DNA from: Platynereis dumerilii
Taxonomy: Eukaryota > Annelida > Polychaeta > Phyllodocida > Nereididae
Assembly: GCA_026936325.1 (NCBI GenBank)
Contig: JAPTHN010000003.1
Location: 67,265,192-67,329,191 of the forward strand
Length of the DNA: 64,000 nt
Reading direction: 5' to 3'
In this document: positions 45,401 to 57,500 of the stretch, in pieces
Position numbering within the stretch: the stretch's first letter is position 1
Layout of the letters: each line of letters opens with the position of its first letter
Program-made: the position numbers and the translations under genes
Notes under the pieces: model-generated
Database searches by the model: none
The model's input: only the letters and a program-made list of their open reading frames with translations
What the model was told of the DNA's origin: nothing

Positions 45401-48400
45401 TACAATGACATAATCCACTCTTAAGACAGATTCTGAATCGTTTCTGAAAGTACAAATTTTATTTTAAATACCATGAATTTCAGATATTGCTCATGAGTAT
45501 GATTCAATATGAAATACCAGCCAAACAAATGTTACTGCCGTTAGGAAATTTCTGAAGCTTAAAATTGAACCAGTAGGCTGTAGTATACATATCAATAGTA
45601 TGCTACATCCCACAAATTCTAAAAAAAGTTAAGTAAAAGAATCAATTCTATATGTTCTATATATGTTAACTTGTGCTTATCTTACCCAAATGACTCTACT
45701 GCTATTTTCTCAATCCACTTGGCAGACTGATGGACCTCCTGCAACTGGAAAAACATAGGAGAGCTCTGAGTGTAATAGTAATCATCACTGACTTTTAAAT
45801 GGTGTAAATGACTACATAAAGGGGGTGCTGTGAGCTACTGCAGCTCCCCTGGTGGCTTTGGCCAAGAGTAACTCTGGACTACCTCACTTGATTACTTACC
45901 ATGTGGAAAAGACTTATCATTATTAAGTCTTGGCTGTCTGTGAACCAGTACATGCCCAGTACTCAAGAAATTGTACTTCAGTGCAGAAGTACTTTTTAAA
46001 AGTACTCAAGTACTCATTAACAGCCCTAATCTCATTTCAAAAGAGTCACATCTTTATAAAGAGTGAATTATTTTCTTACCTTCTTAGTCAAGCTTTCCAC
46101 AAATGCTATGGTCTTCCCATCTACAGGATTTGTGAGATAACAATGCCACTCTGACTCAAATAATAAACGGATAGGAATCTTATGCCTCCCTGAAAATAAA
46201 GAAATATACCAGATTAAGACTTCAAATATTTCACAATTTAGGCTTATGCGCCCACCCAAATTGACCCAATGCTTGGACAAGTGCAATTAACTCTCATAAA
46301 ATACTTCAGTGTTATCCTAAATGAAATACTTTGGTATCATCCTAAAAGAAATACTTTCAGTTTGGAGTCATCCTAAAACAAATACTTGAACTTTTGAAGT
46401 ATATAATACGTTGGTGTCATCCTAAATGAAATACTTAAAACTTGTGTCATCCTAAATGAAATACTATGGTGTCATCCTGAATGAATTACTTCAGTGTCAT
46501 CCTGAATTAAATACTTTCGTGTCATCCTTAATGAAATACTACAGTGTCATCCAGAGTCCGCGAAAAGTACTTTTGACACACAGGACATTCGGGCAGGTGG
46601 ATTCTGAATTTTACCTGCCCGAATGAAATGTTATCAGCCCGACATTCCAATTTCAATATTTTCAACCGGGTTTTCTGCAGTTAATGGTATCTTTAAACAT
46701 GCATGCGTATAATTTGTGCTATAATGTAAAAACTGAAATACATTGCAGTTCAGTATAGCTTTAAAACTGCAAGGAACACCAATAAGTGAACTTTTCACCT
46801 CATTAGTTTGATAACAACTTGAGCACAGCCACTGCATCTTGTGACAGAATGTACATGTATATTTGAGCAGACTCTCACTTGTTTTAAACAGCATGTGTCG
46901 TTTGACAATTCAGAATGAGATATTTTGCAATGTAAAACATGTAAATTGCACAATAACAGAATTTAGATCATTTGACAAATTAACTGGCATGACAGAAATC
47001 AGACGAGGACCTCTGCTGACATGGTTAACTATCTGCAACTTTGCAGGGCTTCAAATCCTGTGTATATGTGAGACTATTGAAATATTGAGTTCAATGGAAC
47101 ATTGCTAATTGCAACTAAGCTAAGTGTTGACACTAGATCTATGCTATGTGTCAAATTGCAATCCACTTGACATTTCTGGGTCCAATTTGCATCATTGATG
47201 TTTGTTAATTGCCCTTGCATCTTAAGTGGCCGTGTACTGACATCCTCCCAGAGGCCCCATTTAAGCATGTAAGTCCCGGAACTCCTTGACGTCCTGCAAC
47301 TCCCGCTATGTCCCACTAACTCCTGCTAACTCCCGCTAACTCCCGTAACTCCCGCTAACTCCCGCTAACTCCCTCTAACTCCCGTAACTCCCGCTAACTC
47401 CCGTAACTCCCGCTAACTCCCGTAACTCCAGCTAACTCCCGTAACTCCCACTAACTCCCGCTAACTCCCATTACTCCCGTAACTCCCATCTAACTCCTGT
47501 CAACTCCCATAACTCCCGGTAACTCCCGCTAAGTCCCACAACTCCTGCTAACTCCCGTAACTCCTGGTAACTCCCGCTAACTCCCAAAACTCCCGGTAAC
47601 TCCTGTCAACTCCCGTAACTCCCTGAAGTCCCAAATGGAGGCTCCGTTTGGGAGTTACATGCTTAAATGGGGCCTCTCTGGCCAAAAAATATTTTTTATT
47701 ATCTTTTGTTAAACAGAACTAAAACAGGAAAAAAAAAAAGTTGTACTTCCAACCTAAAAAACATATTTTCAGAACGTAAAACCAGGTAACTTCATAAATA
47801 AAGGTTGTAAAGTGCTATTCTCTCTACCGCCTTCCCCCCCCCCCCCATCCCCCGCTGCTCAGCCGCCACAGTACGAAAAATGGTTGACATTTATTCCAGC
47901 AGAGTCTGAAATTATGTGGAATCCGAGCGACATGTCAGCAACAATCCTCTGTGGTGTAGTGGTTAAGGCGTCGGGCCAGCAACTGAGAAGTCCTGGGTTC
48001 AAAACCTTTTCAAGTTAAACTTTTTTTTTTTTTTTTTTTTTTGTCACCCAATCAAAGCCTTCTGAAGCTCCTTGATGGATCCGCAATACAGAAAAAGCCT
48101 TAAAGCAACCTTTTTGTGTATGTTTGCTTCACGTTTACCCCAATAAACAGTGGCAAAAGTGCAAGAACAGGCATTTAACTGATATGCAGTAGTCTAGGTG
48201 CCACAACAGGCCAAAATATTCTAATTCTAGTCACTGCTGTATGCTACATTAGTATCCCGCAAGCTAAACTGCATGCAGAAAGCACATATCTAGCAGACGA
48301 CATTGGTTTTATAGGATTAAGGCCGGGAGAAAATAGAAAGCTGTGCTCTGATTGGTTGACTTAATGCAGGTGAACTTTGAAATACACGCTGCAGGCCAGC

Positions 48401-49235
48401 AACTACCATGGAAACTTGTTAAAATGGAGTAGATTAGCATTACTATGGCAGTGACATGGGCTAAGATTGCTCCGGTAACAGATCACAGCAGAAGAGCCGC
48501 AGATTTTTGGCGGGAAAAGCTGGAAAACTGCATTGTTCGGGTGCCGGTGGCAGTTTAATGCCTTTCTGGATGCCTTGCCCATCGAATAGCATGGTTTTGT
48601 GATTCTAGACCTCTGCATAGGCCTATGTGGGCATTTGCATGCTAAAAGATAAGAAAACAGGCCCTCCGGTCAGAATCAACCCGGAGGTATCCTGGCTAAA
48701 TGTCTTGATATATTACTTATCGACACTAGTGGAGCAGCATTTCCTGCAAAAATGATGAAAATCGCATCATTTCTCAGCCCGAAAAGTGCCAAAAACCTCC
48801 GTTTTCGCACTTTTTGAGAAAAATGACCCCCGTCACGGCAAATTAGGTCAGGGGCCCGAAAGTGGCACTGAAAGATTTCCAGCATTCGGGCACATGTCCC
48901 TCTACCACACAACAGTTACATTGCACCAATAATGGCCCGCAAACGGATGGTGAAGTTTTGTCACCGCCCTGTAGTTGCTGGCTACCAGTGTTACTAATGT
49001 TACTTCTACACTTACAGAAAACCAGTGATTATCCAATGGTTGCCACCCCCCCCCCTCAAATGCTGATTTTGGCCAATGATAAACAGGTATCTGCTGAAAC
49101 TCCAGTGGTCAACTAGCTGTAGAAAGGCAAAATAGTCCAAATTCAGGTAATTTCCATGCTAAATAAGTGGCGAAAACTTAATTATAAAAATTGGAATAGC
49201 AAGAATTATCTGAAACCCTAACCCCAACCCTAACC

Positions 49236-49271
<36 letters not shown>

Positions 49272-50648
49272 TCGGGCAATTTTTTTTTTCAATTTTATTC
49301 AAAAACAAGAAGTTAATGCATTTTGACAGGCCCCATTTAAGCATGTAAGTCCCGGAACTCCTTGACGTCCTGCAACTCCCGCTATGTCCCACTAACTCCT
49401 GCTAACTCCCGCTAACTCCCGCTAACTCCCGTAACTCCCGCTAACTCCCTCTAACTCCCGTAACTCCCGTAACTCCCGTAACTCCAGCTAACTCCCGTAA
49501 CTCCCGCTAACTCCCGCTAACTCCCATTACTCCCGTAACTCCCATCTAACTCCTGTCAACTCCCATAACTCCCGGTAACTCCCGCTAAGTCCCACAACTC
49601 CTGCTAACTCCCGTAACTCCTGGTAACTCCCGCTAACTCCCAAAACTCCCGGTAACTCAACTCCCGTAACTCCCTGAAGTCCCAAATGGAGGCTCCGTTT
49701 GGGAGTTACATGCTTAAATGGGGCCTTCCCAGCAGCAGTTGTCTTGGCAGGTTGTGTACTGATTGCATTGACAGCTCAGTTGTCTCAGTGACTCTCCAGC
49801 ATACCTGTCGGACATTTGGGCAGGTAACCACTTTATTTCTGCCGGACACACGCTAATTTTGCCGGTTTTGACCGGCAAACCGGCACTTTTCGCGGACTCT
49901 GGTGTCATCCTAAATGAAATATTTCAGTGTCATCCTTGATCAAATACTTTGCTGTGAGTGTCATCCTTAATGTACCTGGGTATCATCCCAAATGAAATAC
50001 ATCAGTGTCATCCTAAATTAAATACTTTGGTGTCATCCTAAATGAAACACTCTGTTGTTATTTGTCATAAGATACGTAGCAATTAAATTGACAGACCTGT
50101 AATTTTTGGGAGCCGGAATTCAGCAGCACATTCTGGAAAAGATATGTTTAATTGCAATTGATTTATATGATGTTAAAATTATTAAATTCAACCAAATATA
50201 CGGTCAATGCAATCACAGGCATCACAATTGTTCACAACAGTTCTGCACTAGACCACTGCCAGTGGTACAGATATACCAAGGTGGGAAAGTCCCCTGAATT
50301 GCCCAGACTTTCCCACCTTCCTTGTACTGTTTAAGGAGGCCAGTGTCATGCAGGCCATAGAGCTGTGTTGGCAAATGATTGAAAAGCCTGTGAACGCAAT
50401 TGAAAACTGTTAATTGGTCAATTATAACAATAATTTAAAAGCAATGAATTTTAAAAATGCTAGTTATTATAATCATTCATATTGTTAATTGCAATCATGT
50501 ATGCACCTAATTGTAATTAGGCTGCAAATAGTGCCAAATACCACTTAACCTAGTACGTACCTTCTTGAGAGTTCACTAACGATGCCAGTAGCAAAATTTG
50601 ACATAAAAGCAGATAAACACTTTGAAACATTCTTGATGAGTTAGACAT
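42426..50648 (-). CDS. Single-pass membrane protein with SEA and EGF domains, 8 coding exons (unnamed)
   Basis: Coding exons in transcript order are 50561-50648, 46080-46189, 45686-45744, 45238-45443, 44753-44858, 44035-44244, 43026-43160 and 42426-42672. All have AG/GT borders and phases that join, giving 386 aa. The N-terminus (MSNSSRMFQSVYLLLCQILL...) is a signal peptide. Residues about 33-145 look like a SEA domain, with LRVDYVIVSS where many SEA domains carry the cleavage site, so autoproteolysis is doubtful. One EGF domain has six cysteines (165, 174, 180, 189, 191, 200). A membrane helix spans about 211-232, and the roughly 150-residue tail is proline-rich with tyrosines near its end. 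I cannot name the gene. A cell-surface adhesion or signalling role is inference. Confidence 0.85.
43387..43878. mobile_element. Palindromic MITE, arms of about 230 bp
   Basis: 'gtgccgcctgtaagtaagtg' at 43391 is mirrored by 'cacttacttacaggcggcac' ending at 43875, and the arms match inward to 'ctttgataagtaagtgaa', leaving a loop of about 30 bp. TA borders fit a Tc1/mariner-type target. It lies in the intron before the seventh coding exon of the SEA-EGF gene. Confidence 0.85.
46290..46551. repeat. Minisatellite 'gtgtcatcctaaatgaaata' (left part)
   Basis: About ten copies of a 22-30-bp unit, interrupted by the hAT-like element and resumed at 49902. Confidence 0.85.
47252..47675. mobile_element. 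TIR element with 'taactcccg' minisatellite core, copy 1
   Basis: The ends 'aggccccatttaagcatgta' and 'tacatgcttaaatggggcct' are inverted repeats. The interior is about 35 copies of a 9-13-bp unit, 'gctaactccc' or 'gtaactccc'. No target duplication is clear. Confidence 0.85.
47948..48042 (+). mobile_element. Short tRNA-like SINE with T-rich tail
   Basis: A box 'gtggtgtagtggttaagg' and B box 'gggttcaaaacc' with tRNA-like spacing, then a run of about 22 T. The arms do not fold as a clean tRNA, so it is not called as a gene. Confidence 0.6.
49214..49272. repeat. Interstitial telomeric repeat (CCCTAA)n
   Basis: Nine to ten near-perfect copies of the metazoan telomere hexamer in CCCTAA orientation, inside the hAT-like element. 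Confidence 0.9.
49328..49726. mobile_element. TIR element with 'taactcccg' minisatellite core, copy 2
   Basis: Same ends and nearly the same repeat order as copy 1. It differs by a few unit losses and single changes, so the copies arose recently from one source. Confidence 0.85.
49902..50062. repeat. Minisatellite 'gtgtcatcctaaatgaaata' (right part)
   Basis: Continuation of the array at 46290, six to seven copies. Confidence 0.85.
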
Positions 50649-50702
50649 GCTGACAGTCTATTTTGAGAAAATCAAGTCGAAATTTCTTAAGTGAAGAATT
50701 CA
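50649..50702 (-). other. 5' UTR part of the first coding exon of the SEA-EGF gene
   Basis: On the minus strand 'tttattttcag' ends at 50703, a good acceptor, so transcription probably starts further right. A possible noncoding exon ends at 50895 with the donor gtaagg. Confidence 0.55.
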
Positions 50703-51540
50703 CTGAAAATAAAATTAAAAGTGTAGTTTAATTTTAAACACAGCGAGGCAAAAAAAAGTTACAAATCTTGTGAATCATGAAAACAACATAGTGGAAAGTT
50801 GTATCAATCATGTTGAGATGTTCATAAAATGGTTTATAATTCATAGGCCTACAGATTAAATTGGTTGCATACATTTTTCCACAGGAAGCCTTACCTGTAT
50901 TGTGAATGTAACTTAATTCTCATTAAACGATTTATGAAATGTAAGTCATTGTTGTGACAATTTCCGCAATTAATTATGCCTTCAGCAAGTTGAGTTGTTG
51001 ACAGTGGAAATAGATCTGAACTGTTCACACCACTGCCACTGCACCTCAGCTGGACCATGTCAGTGCCAAACATTGAAACAACATCAAGGTAAACTGTAAA
51101 ACTCAAACTGTGAAAACCAATAATTTTAAAACATGACATTCAAGATTACTTGGAAGTTTACTTCAGCTTGTTCAGACATGCTAAACTGGACATTATTTGG
51201 CACCAACTTACATGTGCTGGCTGTCAGAATGAAGATGCTCCTTGACAAGTTGTCTGCTTTCAAAAAGTCCGGGAAATAGAATTCCAGAATGAATGCACGT
51301 GGTCGTCATTTTGGCGCTGCTTGACTGCCTAATTAGGTCAATGACAGGATTATCGTTGATCTGCGATGACAGGTGCTTCCTACACACCCTGCCGCTGACA
51401 GACATTGCAAGACAAGTCATTGCCCACTGCCTTTTGACATTTTCTCATTTTTGAGAGTCATTTGACGGATTGACAGATTCTTGACCACGTGCTTTTGTTT
51501 GGGTAATCCTAGGGATTCCCCCGTGACCTAATTTTGGTCT

Positions 51541-51550
51541 GCGCATGCGC
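51541..51550. promoter_or_regulatory. CEP89: NRF1 palindrome in the CEP89 promoter
   Basis: GCGCATGCGC (within tGCGCATGCGCt) lies 26 bp before the CEP89 start codon. This is the perfect NRF1 core, typical of TATA-less bidirectional promoters. The SEA-EGF gene starts in the opposite direction less than 1 kb away. Confidence 0.7.
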
Positions 51551-51575
51551 TTCCTATTTGTTGACATCTTCGAAA

Positions 51576-54500
51576 ATGGCCGGGAAGAAAGGGAAAGAGA
51601 AGAAAAAGAAGGGAAAGAAAGGTTCTGATGGGGTATGACAGTCAGTTTATCATCTCAACTTTTGCAATATGAACTTGAGATCATGCTGTCAAAATTTGAC
51701 GACGTGATTTTGCACAATCGCGGAGATTTTAAGCATAGCGTTCTTAGTTACGGAAAAATTTCACCTGATTATCGACGATTGTGGAATTTTGCGTGTTTCA
51801 GCCTGTGGCTTTGTTGTCTCTCACCTGTGTATGCAAGTGATCGGGGGGGGGGGGGCATTGTGGAGTGCCGGAGGGGGCGACTGTGAATCACTGCTTTGCG
51901 ATACAGTTAGCTGTGAAACAAATTTTAGTAGGGACAGTAGGGGTCTCTGGAGTCAGGCAGAGGGGCACCTGGCCCTGGAGAGGGGGGGGGGGGGAGAGGA
52001 GCACCTGGCCCTGGGGGGGGGGGGAGGACATGTGATTCTCGACGGGTGTACAGTCAACTAGGTGACAAACAACCAGGCGACACTCATCAGTACCAACTAG
52101 GTGACAAGAAATTTGGAAATTTCATACCAGTGCAAACTAGGTGACAAGCAGTTCCAACTAGGTGACACAAATTTACACAGCACTTCCAACTAGGTGACAC
52201 AATTTCACAAGACACATCCAACTCGGTGACAATACATTTCCTAATGGACCACCATTGAAGGTGATCTGTCATCTGGTTGGTATCCCCTATAAAATATGTG
52301 TCACCTGGATGGTATCTGGGGGGTATCTGCTGTCACCTACTTGTCCAAAAAGTGTAGCCTAGTTGGTAGTGGTATGTCACCTAGTTGGTTGTCGCCTAGT
52401 TGTTAGTGTTGTAGCCTAGCTGTCTGTCGCCTAGTTGACCGGCAATCTCTCGACGGGGGGGGGGGGGCACTCACTGTACTGAATGTATATTTTCCAAAGT
52501 CAAGAAGTCCATATGAGCGGTCGTCGGGGGGGGGGGGATACATACACGTCCAAAATATATGGGGGGGGCACGCTCCAGCCCCCCCTCAGCACATGGTGAA
52601 TTCCCAGACTGTTGAAGTCATGGATGCATGCAACAAGCAAGCCAATGCACTGTGCATGGGGAATAGGCCTATACAGCATCATCATACTATCTCATCTCAT
52701 ACTATTAATTCATGGACCCCTTACACTAATCCTCCCAGACTACTGATTACCTAGTTTTGAAAACTTGCAAGCAGCTTTTCTGTGTTCTCTACAATGTCCT
52801 TAGCCACGTTTCATGTTCAAATTACAGTCACAAAAATTGACGTGATGTTTTCCCATAATCTAACCCCTTACGCTACTCCTGACAAACTACTGATTGCCCA
52901 GTTATGAAACCTTGTAAGAGTCTTCCTACAATACCCTACTATGTCCTTAGCTATGTTTAACATCCAAATTACAGCCACAGAAATTGAAGTGATGTTTTGT
53001 CAACATTTCCCCCTCCCCTCACATGTCTTCACGGGTGTAATGCTAGTGGCTTGGCCTATAGATTCTCATTAGTTTGTTGCTCTTGGTGCAATTGTCAATG
53101 ATAGGCCTACATTTACTTGATAATTTATTAGCGAGTACACCCAACTTATTGATTGTAACACATGCCTGAGATTTTTTATTAAAGTGTAAATTTTGATTGG
53201 GATTTCCTTTTGCCCCACCTCCATTAAGTCCGACCCTGCTTATTCCAGAGTCAGCTAGGTACCTTGTCATTACCTCTCAAGCGCACATTGTTGTGTCTGC
53301 CAGTTATAACATAAATTGATGATTAATCATTAAATTTTTCTCAAATCCAGGGTCACATTGCAGCAGCCATAATGCCGGCTGCTTCCATCCTAGCTGTTCC
53401 GAGGTCTCCTCCCCCAACACCTTTGAATGCGTCTGTTGTGGCTGTTCCGGAATTTGAAAATCCTTCGAATTCCGGATTTTTGACTTCTACCCTTCTTGGA
53501 CGTATGTTTTTAACCAATGAGCAGGATCATATGGGAATTGGCAGCGAGACAGACACCAGTCTCTATGATTATGAGAATGCTAAGGCTGCGTATGTTTGAT
53601 TATTCCATAAATGTGTTTTAACTTTTAGGTGTACTTAGAGCTTTCTAGCTGTGTGTCTATAGAGTGGATTTGTCTGTTCAATACTTCTCCCTCAGCCAAG
53701 AAAATCCTTTTGAAAGTCTCCTGCTTGAAGGCTTAAACATTAATTTAAACGAGAAATTATCTCAATCACTAAATATGACATAGGTATAAACTTGTGTGAA
53801 AGTATTTGTGATTGTCGCTGCTGCAGTATGGTGCTTTGATTATGTGAGACACATAATAGCCCTCATCAACAAACTTTCAGTAGATAATTACTGAGAGAAG
53901 ACTTCCGAAAATTTCTCTTGATATAATTACTTTGAGAGTGTGACTAGTGTGAATGTGTGAAACAGGATTCTGAAATGATTTTCTTGGCCTCATATGTAAT
54001 ATAACATTTTTACATTCTTAGTAGATTTTAGAATAGTAGGTGGAGTGGAGTGGAGATGGTGTGTGCTGTTTTTCATGTCGTGCTGGCTGCCTAGTTTCAT
54101 CTGAGAATAATCTCTTCTCTGCTTTCGCTTGCTACTAATAAAATATTTATACTAACTTTCCTGAAATTTAGATGCAGATTCGGAAAATACTGGACTTAAA
54201 ATCTAAATCCTTCGGTTCTTCCTTCAGTGAAATTACCCCAGACAATCATCATGATCATGGACAACTTCACATATAGGCCTATCTTCAGAAGTTCAAATCA
54301 ATGATTGTAGAAATAAGAATATTTGAAAGATAGATCATCACTGAATTTCCTTGATATTACAAACATAAGAATAAAAGAATAAGAAGTTATATTGGACACC
54401 TTATAACAACAATGTACATGTGAAATTTTGGCTGGTATCAGCGGAAAAAAAAATCAAAATCTATCAAAACATAATTATAGTTCGCATCTTTGAATGAATT

Positions 54501-57500
54501 TTCCCGTTATTCTAGTCAAGAATAGCGGCTGCCATTATGCCAAATGTCATGTTCGCTGCCGTTCCGAGAACTCCACCAGCTCAGCGATTGATCCAAGCAA
54601 TAAGTACGCCAGCAATCAACAGTGCTGTCCTCGGGTCATCCCGGTTTGCCAAATTATTTGCTTCGCCAAATCCTAACGATGAAAATTCTCCCAGTACTCT
54701 CCGAAAACGCAGGTGGTCCTTAGGCGGTGGAACTCCGTCCAAACGTACAATCAGTGCAAGAAAACAACTGAGCTTCTTAGCTCCTGAAGGTCGTGAGCAC
54801 GATTCAGAATCCCTGAATGATTTTGAAGATCGTGTGTCTGTGAGATCACACAGAAGTAGGACACGGTAAGACAACTTTATTCAGTTGAGATCAATTGTTA
54901 TCGTTATGATTATAAATTAAGTTGATTTATGGGCTCGTAAATCATAATTGTTATGGTTGTAAGTTAAGTTGAATTATGGACTCACAAATCACTGCATTGC
55001 AATTGAGTGTTGAAATTACAATCATAAGTACTTGGATGCTGTGTCCTCACAATTTTAATTTAATGATTGTAATCACAATTCTCAAATGTTCATAAATTTT
55101 TCATACAACTTGAACGTCATTGTGGAGCGGTTGGCCGGTTGCATTGTTAAAACTGCATGGTCAGGATTGACATAAGAATTTTAGTTTCATTGAATTAGAA
55201 AATTATGTTGATTATTATCTATATTCCATGAGTATTTGACATTGGAAATTGGAATCACTCAATGGTGTAAATTTACTTATTCATAGCACTATGAATAGGG
55301 TTAATATCAATTGTTGTTGTTTAGTCATCTTCGCTCTCCCAAGAACCCCATCTGAAGAAATCAAAACGAGAATATTTAAACCTTATGCCTGGACACCGTT
55401 TCCTGCCTGCATCTGAATGTATACATGTGAAAATCTCTGCAAATTACCAGGTGGAAATTTTCCATGGTCACGAATCACAATATATACATTATTACTATGC
55501 CTATGGGCCATTTTTACGCCAGAAGTATTAGAGTCTACCTGTGATAAACCAATTGGATACCTATTTGTGCTAATATTAGTTACGTATTACTGTTTACCTT
55601 TGTCAAATGGGACTTGTGAGTTGAGGCAGCATAAGCAGCCACTCCCTTATCAACTGTACATAGTGTAAATACATGCACAAGGAGTTGGAACAATCGCACT
55701 TTATCCTACGCATCCATAAAAACTGTGTGAAATTGATCTGATCATAGAGGTCATATAGACCTGCGATCAGCGGATTACTTAACATTACTTAACATTACTT
55801 AACACAACACTCTGTTTTAAATTAACTCAAGATTTTGGCGTATAGTAAAAGTGCATTCTTGAGGTGCCATGTGGCAGACATTGGTGGGTGTTTGGCAAAT
55901 GTTTAAACTGACATTGCCTGTCTTCGCCTATAGAAATGTGTCCGTTTATGAAGTTGTACTCTATCAAAGTTTGAATACCCCAGGGGATCGCCATGACCTT
56001 TTGCAAGTTACTAATCAACTTCTTCAGAGTTCTAACTTGTCTTTCGCTTTCTCTTTGCATGTCATACTCAATTTTCTTTTCTGTTGTGTGCACCTAGAAA
56101 TGTCAATAGCTCAAATGGTTCAAAACAGAGGTAAATTTTTGTTCTACCGATATTAAAGGTCCAATGTCTGCACATTTTACCAAAAAACTAAAAACTGCCC
56201 TTTGTGGGATTTCATTTATATTTATTCCAACATAATTCCACACCAGAAAATAAAATTAATTGTTATCCACAATTCTGATATAAATATGCTTCAAATCCAG
56301 TTCTTGAGAGATTAGTTGTGTCCCAAATGTTTCATGCATTTATAAATGTGAACAATGGGCCTTTAATAGTTTACAGTTTTGTTCCATTACTTTTTATTTT
56401 GCTTGTTTGATTTGTAGTAATAATTCACTGTTTCTTTTGAATGTATTAGATAGTTTGCATTGTTTGTTGTAATCTTAATTGTAAATTTCATTGTTCATTC
56501 AGGTGCATGTTAAGTTTTCTTGTTTTAATGTTAAAGTCAGTAAAATTGTCGGATTATATTTGTGATATTCAACTATTTTTCCTTGCTATAAAAACTGCTC
56601 CAATTGGTAATTTTGCAATGAAGTTGACAACTTATTTTCACATTATTTGTCATTTAGAAATTTATGACATTTGTTCATTGTTTATAAAATCACTTAATTG
56701 ATATTCACAATGCTGCTCTGGAAGCCTGAAAGACTGAATTAAGTTTGACAAAAGACTTTGATATTCTCCTTGCTGTGATTTCTTCCTAGTTTCTTCAATT
56801 GATTCCATATTTTTTACAACAACAGTTTTGCCACGCTGGAAATGCGGGCTGGTCCCTCGGGGGAGAGTCTGTCTCGCTTGCCTCACCCTGTTTCCCCTGT
56901 GCCCTTTGATGACACCGCAGATGAAATCAGCACTGATGAATTCATTGATGAACCTGATATGCCGAGTGAGTATCACTTTAAAGAAAATTTAGCTTCCAAG
57001 GTTTGTAGTTATTGTAGATCTTTGGCGGAATGGTCAATAGATCATGTGAGGTCAAAAGGTCATCCGAGGTCTAATGACCTTTTGACCTCTCATGACCTTT
57101 TGACCTCACATGACCTTATGACCTTTTGACCTCTCATGACCTTTTGACCTCACATGACCTTTGACCCTTATAATCTGCCAGGTTCTTCCAGGGATCTGCC
57201 AGGTTATCTTCCAGATTTTGTTGGTGGTGTTCTGCTGGGGACATTCAAAGAAATTCTGAAAATGAGAGTAACTGTTGGCAAACAGGAATTTTCAACACAT
57301 TCTTAAATCTTTTTACTAAATATAATGCTTCTTTTTGCCTTCTAGGGCGTAGTGAGCCTCCAGTGGGTTCTTCAAGAGAAAGGTTGGCGTCACCTGTGGC
57401 TTCTGTCTCAAGGAAAAAGGTAAATGAAGTAAAGCAAGAAAAGTTTTGTGTAGCTAAGGAATTCCCTGAAGTTGGGGCACTTCCTTGCTCTACAACGTTG

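Larger units (their letters stand above)
46552..49901. mobile_element. Non-autonomous hAT-like DNA transposon, 3.35 kb
   Basis: Inverted ends CAGAGTCCGCGAAAAGT are exact over 17 bp and flanked by the 8-bp direct repeat gtgtcatc (46544-46551 and 49902-49909). This matches the hAT pattern of an 8-bp duplication with CAGAG-type ends. The flanking minisatellite also contains gtgtcatc, so the duplication could be partly coincidental. No transposase frame is present. Inside are two copies of a smaller TIR element, a SINE and telomeric repeats. It sits in the first coding intron of the SEA-EGF gene. Confidence 0.8.

Noticed and set aside
47948-48042. Possible tRNA gene
   Set aside because: A and B boxes are present but the stems do not pair properly and a T-run tail follows, so a SINE fits better. 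The same reasoning applies to the tRNA-like heads at 14345, 38250, 40804, 59605 and 62592.
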